From assembly GCA_022843805.1 (NCBI GenBank), contig JALHMY010000022.1, positions 39,570 to 103,569 of the forward strand: 64,000 nt of DNA, in the 5' to 3' direction. A program made the position numbers and the translations under genes. Below the pieces are notes generated by a model. It worked only from the letters and a program-made list of their open reading frames with translations, did no database searches and was not told where the DNA came from. The stretch comes from Fuerstiella sp. (lineage in GTDB: Bacteria > Planctomycetota > Planctomycetia > Planctomycetales > Planctomycetaceae). The stretch's first letter is position 1. Each line of letters opens with the position of its first letter. This document shows positions 58,401-64,000 of the stretch, piece after piece.

Positions 58401-58774
58401 ATCACCGCATCCCGACCAATGGTTACCCCAGCCCCGATCTGAAGGTCGTTGTTACCGCCCCGCAGAAATGCCGTCAGACTTCGTGGCACAACGACCGAAC
58501 CATTAATCAGAGTAAAAGCAGACGCTGACCCGTTAATCGTGGTCGAAGACAGACCACGCACCACCACGCTGCCCCCTTCCGCGACAACTTCCACAGAGTT
58601 GTCGCCGTTATCCCCATAAAGGAAAACTTCGCGTCCAACCATCCGAACGTCAACATTGCCCGTCAACAGTGTACGCCTCTCCAGTACCTCACAGGGCAAT
58701 GAAGGCGTCGTTCGACGCAGACGATTCACTTTGGGAGAGGCAAAAAGTGAACGCAAATAGCTTGTGAATTTCAT
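55448..58774 (-). CDS. giant secreted Calx-beta protein with C-terminal cyclophilin-type PPIase
   Basis: 1108 residues. The N-terminus has basic residues and LERRTLLTG, the planctomycete extracellular-protein motif. Residues about 45-310 form repeats of roughly 20-23 residues with Asn/Gly/Asp turns (GGNDQLSVQNSSVGRNATLI, SGNDDVVLTNSTVNDD), likely a beta-helix. Four Calx-beta-like domains follow (about 340-750), each with a SxATVxE start and xxTVSRN strand, expected to bind calcium. After an Ig-like domain (about 755-855) comes a cyclophilin peptidyl-prolyl isomerase (about 858-1060; MRFETNVGAWDAELLD, QNFLSYA, GTLSMALLSNQPNSGTSQWF). The PPIase may help fold surface proteins. No start-site Shine-Dalgarno is evident. 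It lies upstream of dnaN on the same strand. Confidence 0.85.
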   Translation of the reverse strand: MKFTSYLRSLFASPKVNRLRRTTPSLPCEVLERRTLLTGNVDVRMVGREVFLYGDNGDNSVEVVAEGGSVVVRGLSSTTINGSASAFTLINGSVVVPRSLTAFLRGGNNDLQIGAGVTIGRDAVIYSGEGNDRIGIVSTSVNRNLVINSAGGNDQLSVQNSSVGRNATLIAVGSSVVVNVSSTTTGGDLRIHTGSGNDDVVLTNSTVNDDTTILTHGGDDDVVIRNSTLHDDLLISTGTGSDIVMIDTSTVRDRTTLDQSSGSDNFVVQGQSVFQDKVRVFGGPGNDLAEIGSQVAMSGLKLFSASRGDVSDTLVADRITAPVSGAIARATAISTFFVPVLTAQLSVATVAESAGADASILTVTRSGPTTSPLVVNLTSSNTLKATVPATVTILAGQTSATVSVAAVNNTLFEPSASVTLTAQAADFSSGTTVLTVTSEDAAALALTSNIATVPENGGANAVTFTVSRNSADNSQPLTVNLSSGTPGRLTTATTVTIPANASSVTFAGAAVDNNVADGDATVIVSATATGFAAAQASVVVDDNEQPELSATLNVATVSESAAAGTAKLTVSRNTANTTAPLDVTIQSSATGRLTAPTTVTIPAGVSSATVNLTTVNNNFDDGDVSVTINVTATGLAADSVSITVTDDDVPAFTVAPATSTVSEAVGAAGLSITVSRNTVQTTDQTVSLNYSTNTKLSGPATVVIPANQTSVTFTATITDDLLSNANVPVTITASATGVTSGSSVVTVTDNDQIALTTNISQNTTAQSNGTVITRNAQFNIRGTTEPGATVSVDSDADGQFDDASVTAAQDGTYSLNVGLLNNTVNRGANVLAMRASLGQEVSNPQTMNVHLAVGTVMRFETNVGAWDAELLDADAPQTVQNFLSYASSPRWDNLIVQRSDDGFVVQAGGFTASGSQLNPVTTNAAIPNEFNAANSNVTGTLSMALLSNQPNSGTSQWFINTGNNSALNAARHTVFGRVIGTGMTVVNQINNLTVHDFVDLYDNGSLAEVPLLEFNPGNVQLTGTVALTSGSAQVQGTGTQFTTQLQPGDSFQAANFLMFVQSIQSNTALTLTFNAPLTIAGVAARTDVAPEPDDFVIFNNIGEILDVL

Positions 58775-58977
58775 TTTATGTCAATTTCAGCGAACCGGAG
58801 TGATGGTTGACTGCCCATCCTGGGATGCGATCGGAATGCCTTTCCAGGACGTTTTAATCGACGTATTCTAACGTGATCCAGCATATCGCCGAGCGAAATC
58901 CGGGGGATCCGGGCAATGATTGAACAATGTAGCGATTTTGCAGCTGATTCCTGCCGACAGCGGAGCGTAAACAACAA

Positions 58978-59005
58978 GAGCCCGGCCTTTTGAAGGACCG
59001 GGCTC
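58978..59005 (-). terminator. terminator of the HTTM operon
   Basis: GAGCCCGGCC (58978-58987) pairs with its near-complement GGACCGGGCTC (58995-59005). On the minus strand a TTGTTGTTT run follows. It lies 60 bp beyond the HTTM stop. Confidence 0.7.
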
Positions 59006-59064
59006 CTGAAGGAATTTCGGGGGAAGGGAAAGCTATTGTGATACGACGCGCTTTTCCGTGGCGA

Positions 59065-60585
59065 TTAGTTGGTCATCATTTCGTTCATTTCGGGAACCGA
59101 CGCCGGATCTCCCCGAAGATACAAAGTCCGACGGTAGATCTCTTTTCCGGAACTCCGGAGAACGACGAAATACTTGCCCGGCACCAGAGCATTTCCGAAA
59201 TGATAATAGAAGTTGGCGTACAACATATCGCGAGTCACGAACTGACCTGATTGTTCAAATGTTCGTTTCTGTTCATCCTGCAACAAACACTCCACCCACA
59301 GATCCTCATGTGGCGGATTCAAATTGCATTGCGCAACAACAACATCTCCGAATTCGTACTCGGAACAACGGTCAGCAAGTTGTCCGCCGAGCAGATGTTT
59401 GCCGATTTCGAACGAGAAATACTTATCCTTCTCCCGCACAGGTGTCTTATCCCTGATCATGGCCAGCGCGACCTGGGAATCAACTGTCTTCAGTGGAAGC
59501 GGCCCATTGTTGGCTAACAGTCCATAAGCATCCAGCCGATATTCGACTTCTGCTGCAGAAACCGCAGACAGTGCTGCCACAACCAGGTAAGAAGCCAGGA
59601 CCGGAACGGAGGCAGGGCGAGCCTCAACGGCTCGGACAACCAGTTCACGGGGATAGGCCAGCCATTTCGTCGGCAGTTTCACTCGCCGAATAAGACGACG
59701 GATCCTGACAATGTCAGACTCAGTAACGTAAGACAAATAACCGCTCAGGCAGATCAGCGGAAAGATGTACAGTCCCAGTGTCAGCCATGTCATGAAGTGA
59801 AAGAATGCTCCGAGACCCAGCATGATCAGTCGACTCCCGGGCCTCCAGACCAGAAACGCGAACACAATTTCCCAAACGACCGTAAAGTAGGCCCCTGCAA
59901 GCAGCAGCGGCGTCCACATCGCCATCTGTTCGCCGACAGGGTTGGAATAATTCCAGTTGCTCAGCATCCAGTAACGCATCTGCTCGCCGGTGAAGAATGA
60001 TTCTGTCTGAATCTTGGTAATAGCAGCTCCAAAATAGATGAAGCAAAACAGAAACTGCGTGAGGCGAGCGGGCCACACGGGAAACACCGGTGGAATGGCG
60101 GTCGCATTTTGCCCCAGCGTTCGCTTTTTCAGCAGCGCATCAACTGACCACACGGCACCACAGTTCGACAGGGTCAGCAGCAGGAGAATATGTGAAGCAA
60201 TGACAGTGTACTTTGTCATTGTCCCCACCGAGTCCAGCAGATTGAAGTAGATGTAGAGCGGTACGGCTACGCACAGTGACAATCGTGTCCGCCAACCAAG
60301 TACCACACACAACATGCCAAACATCATCAGACCATACAGAGAGGCGGCCAGCGGAGGTGACAGCAGAGGAAACGGATTGGTCTGCCCGAAAAGTTCAAAC
60401 AGCGGCTGTGGCGTACCCTCACTGGAAAACAGCTCTCGCACGTGTGGAAATCGGCGAACCATCGGTATCATCGCCACCGACGGCAGAAACATCCTTACAA
60501 GTGCCATTCCATATGGTGATTGCTCTGCAAAGAAGAACTCCCGCAGACGACCGCCCAGTGTCGATTTTGTTTGCTCGCGAGCCAT
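59065..60585 (-). CDS. HTTM domain membrane protein
   Basis: 506 residues with about eight membrane helices in the first 330, related to vitamin K-dependent gamma-carboxylase (HTTM domain): YGMALVRMFLPSVAM, GWRTRLSLCVAVPLYIYF, TKYTVIASHILLLLTLSN, FLFCFIYFGAAITKIQTESF followed by FTGEQMRYWM. The last ~150 residues are soluble (CSEYEFGDVVVAQCNLNPPH) and probably extracytoplasmic. Bacterial HTTM proteins are of unknown activity. The start has GGAG eight bases upstream. The gene just upstream (60730-61389) is a likely partner in one transcript. Confidence 0.8.
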   Translation of the reverse strand: MAREQTKSTLGGRLREFFFAEQSPYGMALVRMFLPSVAMIPMVRRFPHVRELFSSEGTPQPLFELFGQTNPFPLLSPPLAASLYGLMMFGMLCVVLGWRTRLSLCVAVPLYIYFNLLDSVGTMTKYTVIASHILLLLTLSNCGAVWSVDALLKKRTLGQNATAIPPVFPVWPARLTQFLFCFIYFGAAITKIQTESFFTGEQMRYWMLSNWNYSNPVGEQMAMWTPLLLAGAYFTVVWEIVFAFLVWRPGSRLIMLGLGAFFHFMTWLTLGLYIFPLICLSGYLSYVTESDIVRIRRLIRRVKLPTKWLAYPRELVVRAVEARPASVPVLASYLVVAALSAVSAAEVEYRLDAYGLLANNGPLPLKTVDSQVALAMIRDKTPVREKDKYFSFEIGKHLLGGQLADRCSEYEFGDVVVAQCNLNPPHEDLWVECLLQDEQKRTFEQSGQFVTRDMLYANFYYHFGNALVPGKYFVVLRSSGKEIYRRTLYLRGDPASVPEMNEMMTN

Positions 60586-60729
60586 TCTGGTGTCTCCATC
60601 TAAATGCAGTCGATGCGGCTTAATCTGTCAGCCGAGTGGGTTGGGAGAGAGGGAGTGGCGGCTCTTCCTGTATGGCGGCAGAAGTCTGCTCGGCCGTACG
60701 AAAATGCCGCCATTTGCAGGCGAATCCGC

Positions 60730-61389
60730 CTAATTTGTGCTGAGCTGCCCGCTCGAAGTGGACACGAATTCCGATGTTCGGGTCTCCTGTCCGCGATTGG
60801 GTTTAATAAATGTGTCGTAGAATGGCGTGGCCTTATTGGCCGTCATCTGCAGGCGAGGATTGTCAGCAACAGCCTTCAGAGTCTGAGCGGCATACCAGTC
60901 CGGATACGAATTCAGAAGGTTTCCGCGATCGCTGCAAATTGCCCGGAGATTGAAGTACGACATTTTGTCCATGGGCTCTTCGGAATAACGAGCCCAAAGT
61001 TCCTGTGGTATGTTGTACTGCTTCGGCCAGATCTCCTGCACCACGTAGACTCGATCGATCGGTTCGTGGGAAGAGTTCTTCAGTACGTGGTGAATTTGCT
61101 TCGGGATCAGCTGATTCGTGACATCGTAATGCACTCGAGCCACGTTACCGAACGGTGTGAATTCGCCCCAGGGAGCACGCACCTCATAGAACTGGCCGCT
61201 GATTCCCTCTGCCAGAATATGAATCCGGTTATCGTACGCCTGCCAGCCGCAGAACATATCCCAGACCACGTAATATCCCAGTGTATTACCACTGAGACCA
61301 ACCTTCATGACATGGGCGCCAATACCCCATGACAGCCAGCAGAGATAACTGGCAATAAATAAACCTGACAAAATGCGTCGAACTCGCAT
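60730..61389 (-). CDS. membrane-anchored protein of unknown function, partner of HTTM protein
   Basis: 219 residues with a signal or anchor helix at the start (ILSGLFIASYLCWLSWGIGA) and a soluble rest: YYVVWDMFCGWQAYDNRIHI, GEFTPFGNVARVHYD and RAICSDRGNLLNSYPDWYAA. I recognise no named domain, but this pairing with an HTTM gene fits planctomycete neighbourhoods (from memory, weak). A good AGGTAGGTG site precedes the ATG. The 144-bp gap to the HTTM gene on the same strand allows co-transcription. Confidence 0.65.
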   Translation of the reverse strand: MRVRRILSGLFIASYLCWLSWGIGAHVMKVGLSGNTLGYYVVWDMFCGWQAYDNRIHILAEGISGQFYEVRAPWGEFTPFGNVARVHYDVTNQLIPKQIHHVLKNSSHEPIDRVYVVQEIWPKQYNIPQELWARYSEEPMDKMSYFNLRAICSDRGNLLNSYPDWYAAQTLKAVADNPRLQMTANKATPFYDTFIKPNRGQETRTSEFVSTSSGQLSTN

Positions 61390-61762
61390 GATTCACCTAC
61401 CTTCCATGGCTGGTGATCGGGTGGCAAAAGTGGCCAAACAGATCCAGAATTCCGAACTGCACTCTGCCCGTTTTTCCGATTTGGGTCAAGATCGATCTGA
61501 ACTTAGTCGAAGAACTGAGATTTTTTGCCAAAAACGAGCGGAATTCTGAGGGGCGAACACCCGTCTCCGCTGAAAAAACCTTTGGAATCCAGAGAGTCTG
61601 CGATTGAATGTGACCAAATCTGCATCGGCCTCGTCAGGTTGGCCGCTACAATCCGCTGTTGTTGGTTCCCATGCTGTTGATGGGGTGAGATACTGAGAAA
61701 ATTCGATCCGGCAGACGGGCCACGGCCTTTCGGCATCCGGATTTGCAAAATGAAATAGACTG
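61390..61762. other. divergent intergenic region, HTTM operon / obgE
   Basis: About 370 bp without a gene. Promoters for both directions are expected here. I see no convincing operator, riboswitch or terminator. Confidence 0.5.
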
Positions 61763-62776
61763 ATGTTTGTTGATCGAGTGACCCTGAATTGTCATGCAGG
61801 CGACGGTGGCAACGGCTGCAGCAGCTTTCGACGTGAAATCTACGTGCCTCGCGGTGGCCCTGACGGCGGAGACGGCGGCGCCGGAGGAAGCATCATCATC
61901 CGCGCTGACCACAATCTCGGTTCGCTGTCCAATCTGATTGGACACCGGCACTGGAAGGCAGACCGCGGAGGTCATGGACTGGGCAGTCAGATGACCGGCC
62001 GATGCGGAGCTGACACGATTATTCTTGTGCCACCAGGTACGCTGGTGAAGGATGCAAAACACGGATTTCTTTTGCAGGATCTTCAAAACGATGGTGACAG
62101 CGTCACGGTTGCAAAAGGTGGTCGAGGTGGTCGGGGCAATACGCGATTCGCGACGGCCACTCATCGAGCACCCCGTGAATGCGAAAGTGGCTTCCCTGGT
62201 GAATATCGCGAGATTGTTCTCGAACTGAAACTCATCGCCGATGTTGGTCTGATTGGAAAACCCAACGCAGGCAAGTCGACTCTGCTGAGTCGACTGTCGA
62301 GAGCGACTCCGGAAATTGCCGACTACCCCTTCACAACCAAGTATCCAAATTTGGGTGTCGTGCATGTGGGATTTGATCGATCCTTTGTTCTGGCGGATAT
62401 CCCCGGACTCATCGAAGGCGCACACCACGGCGCTGGTCTGGGCCACGAATTTCTGAAACATGTGGAACGCACTCGACTGCTGGTGCATTTGGTCGAGCCT
62501 GCACCAATGGACTACTCCGATCCGCTTGATAATTATGATCAGATCAGGGAAGAACTGCGGTTGTACGATAAGTCGCTTGCAGATCGCCCCGAAATTCTCT
62601 GTGTCACCAAAGCCGAGCTACCGGATGCGGAAACATGTGCGGAACTGCTTCGCGAAACTTCCGGCCGTGACGTATTGCTGATATCGGCGGTGACAGGAAA
62701 AGGCCTGCCGGAGTTAAGCCGTCTGATCCTTCAGCGGTTAGCAGAAATCAATGATATCAGTCCGAGCAGAACCTGA
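61763..62776 (+). CDS. obgE: Obg family GTPase
   Basis: 337 residues. Obg is an essential GTPase linked to 50S ribosome assembly and stress signalling, and binds ppGpp in some species. The glycine-rich Obg domain (1-158) starts MFVDRVTLNCHAGDGGNG and contains GGPDGGDGGAGGSI and GGRGGRGNTRFATATHRAPR. The GTPase domain has G1 GKPNAGKST (near 167), G3 DIPGLIEGAHHGAGLGHEFL, and G4 as VTKAE (usually NKxD). There is no C-terminal OCT extension. It is 49 bp before ispH on the same strand. Confidence 0.95.
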   Translation: MFVDRVTLNCHAGDGGNGCSSFRREIYVPRGGPDGGDGGAGGSIIIRADHNLGSLSNLIGHRHWKADRGGHGLGSQMTGRCGADTIILVPPGTLVKDAKHGFLLQDLQNDGDSVTVAKGGRGGRGNTRFATATHRAPRECESGFPGEYREIVLELKLIADVGLIGKPNAGKSTLLSRLSRATPEIADYPFTTKYPNLGVVHVGFDRSFVLADIPGLIEGAHHGAGLGHEFLKHVERTRLLVHLVEPAPMDYSDPLDNYDQIREELRLYDKSLADRPEILCVTKAELPDAETCAELLRETSGRDVLLISAVTGKGLPELSRLILQRLAEINDISPSRT

Positions 62777-62825
62777 GACCGATTGAGTTTCTACTTCAAT
62801 ATCCAACGAGTTTTGAGCAATTTCC

Positions 62826-63785
62826 ATGAAGATACTGCTGGCAAATCCCCGGGGTTTCTGCGCCGGAGTGAACATGGCCATCGAATGCCTGGATGAGGCG
62901 ATTCGAAGGGTCGGATCGGGAATCTATGTCTATCACGAGATCGTCCACAACAAGTATGTGGTCGATCGTTTCACAAAACAGGGTGTGAAATTCGTCGATT
63001 CGCTCGAGGAAGTGCCTGTTGGAGCTATTCTGCTCTTCAGCGCTCACGGTGTGTCCCCCGAGGTCCGACAAATTGCCCGCGATCGAAAACTTCAAACGGT
63101 TGATGCAACTTGTCCGCTGGTGACGAAAGTCCATCTTGAAGCAATTCGATATGCCAATCAGGGTTACAACATCATCCTGATTGGACACGAAGGCCACGAC
63201 GAAGTCATCGGGACCATGGGAGAAGCGCCTGAAAGCATCACTCTGGTCGAAACACCCGAAGAGGTTGCTCATCTGCCGTTTTCCGGCAGTGACCGTCTGG
63301 CATACCTGACTCAAACGACTCTCAGTGTGGATGAAGCAAAAGCTGTCATCGTTGCACTCAAACAACGGTATCCGGCGATCGAGTCGCCTCCTCGCGAAGA
63401 TATTTGTTATGCGACAACCAATCGACAGGATGCTGTAAAGGCTCTTGTGGACTCGGCGGACGTGCTGATCGTGCTTGGCAGCCAGAACAGCTCAAACAGC
63501 CGTCGGCTCATGGAAATCGGTGCGAGTCGCGGCATCCCTTCCTATCTGATCGATGGGGCCGCTGAACTCAGGCATCAATGGTTTGAAGATGTGGAAACCG
63601 TTGTTGTCACCGCAGGTGCCAGCGCGCCGGAAGTGGTGGTCCAGGAATGCATCCAGTTTCTGCAGTCAAATTTTTCCGCCGAAGTGGCAGAAGAAACGCT
63701 GCGGGAAGAACATGTGCATTTCAGCCTGCCCAAAGAATTGCACCAGCTTGGAACAAAGTCTTCGCCGGAAGTCATATCGTCGTAA
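62826..63785 (+). CDS. ispH: 4-hydroxy-3-methylbut-2-enyl diphosphate reductase
   Basis: 319 residues. IspH catalyses the last step of the MEP pathway, giving IPP and DMAPP for isoprenoids such as the menaquinone side chain and undecaprenyl carrier. The three iron-sulfur cysteines are visible: GFCAGV (C12), DATCPLV (C96) and DICYATTNRQ (C194). VYHEIVHNKYVVD, FSAHGVSPEV, GHEGHDEVIGTMGE and LGSQNSSNSRRLMEI are the conserved substrate and cofactor blocks. Length fits the family. It is 49 bp downstream of obgE and may share its transcript. Confidence 0.97.
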   Translation: MKILLANPRGFCAGVNMAIECLDEAIRRVGSGIYVYHEIVHNKYVVDRFTKQGVKFVDSLEEVPVGAILLFSAHGVSPEVRQIARDRKLQTVDATCPLVTKVHLEAIRYANQGYNIILIGHEGHDEVIGTMGEAPESITLVETPEEVAHLPFSGSDRLAYLTQTTLSVDEAKAVIVALKQRYPAIESPPREDICYATTNRQDAVKALVDSADVLIVLGSQNSSNSRRLMEIGASRGIPSYLIDGAAELRHQWFEDVETVVVTAGASAPEVVVQECIQFLQSNFSAEVAEETLREEHVHFSLPKELHQLGTKSSPEVISS

Positions 63786-64000
63786 CGACGGCCTCTGACG
63801 TCTGCATCCAGCGGTCATCGTACCACACATCTTTTTGACCGGCAAAAGTTGCCGGACATTACCACCGGGACGGGGACCGCTGCGAGGTTTTGGCGAAACG
63901 AATTTGAAACACTGCTCGACAATGGGATTCCGGACGTGAATCATCGGGTGTATTGGTTCAGCGTCACTTGTGAAATCGGTGCACGAGAATAACACAGACG
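63786..64000. other. 3' intergenic end of window
   Basis: No gene is supported in this 215-bp stretch up to the window edge. It contains the second copy of the dispersed palindrome at 63840-63857. Confidence 0.5.
63840..63857. repeat. dispersed palindromic repeat, copy B
   Basis: CGGCAAAAGTTGCCGGAC, identical to 30952-30969. Here the stem extends by one base pair on the left (CCGGCAA-AAG-TTGCCGG, 63839-63855). On the minus strand it is followed by a TCAAAAAG stretch. Confidence 0.65.

Noticed and set aside
61646..62488. 280-codon minus-strand ORF
   Set aside because: Shadow of obgE.

Overview
The window comes from a planctomycete, most likely of the Planctomycetia (inference). Pointers: a secreted protein carrying the N-terminal LERRTLLTG export motif, a nagB/PIG-L fusion, an ABC permease/CPBP protease fusion, DUF4058 and HTTM proteins, the futalosine menaquinone genes mqnA/mqnC, and a dnaN-dciA-gyrB order. 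No species can be named from sequence alone.

Left end (1-4454, + strand): the edge of a type VI secretion locus, with two tandem hcp genes (the first cut by the window edge), vgrG, and an FHA protein with a DUF6931-like C-terminus. Next (4412-10021, - strand) is a tightly coupled five-gene glycan operon: a DPM/ArnC-type GT2, an SDR epimerase, a DegT aminotransferase, a methyltransferase and a GT39-like membrane glycosyltransferase. Together they probably build and transfer an amino or methyl sugar on a polyprenyl carrier.

10158-11770 is a graveyard of IS66, IS3 and IS21 pieces. The IS21 helper gene istB is fused in frame into an IS3 transposase, and the second half of the IS3 transposase lies beyond the IS21 end, so IS21 inserted into IS3 and was later deleted internally.

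11890-26050 is an accessory island of conflict and signalling genes, and the most interesting part. A metallophosphoesterase-CHAT protease pair runs rightward. It converges on a leftward series: a regulator of AbiEi type with palindromic operators; a 1518-residue protein joining an AbiEii-like nucleotidyltransferase to an APH-like kinase; a Fic protein; an HD-GAF-RelA/SpoT alarmone enzyme; a single-domain HD (p)ppGpp hydrolase; and a ComEC-type metallo-beta-lactamase. None of these sets matches a complete system I can name.

26054-28958 is degraded DNA: a DUF4058 remnant, a membrane protein remnant, and about 400 bp of large nested inverted repeats. An orphan Phd-like antitoxin follows.

From 29350 rightward the content is mostly chromosomal housekeeping: a Tat-exported Gfo/Idh/MocA protein, tRNA-Lys(CTT), an ECF sigma factor, a Gly-rich secreted protein, dnaE, hom, mqnA-mqnC, an ABC exporter, a secreted DUF3352-like protein, nagB fusion, a HEAT protein, gyrB-dciA-dnaN, a giant Calx-beta/cyclophilin protein, an HTTM pair, obgE and ispH. 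Small palindromes with TTC loops and longer intergenic palindromes recur between genes across the window.
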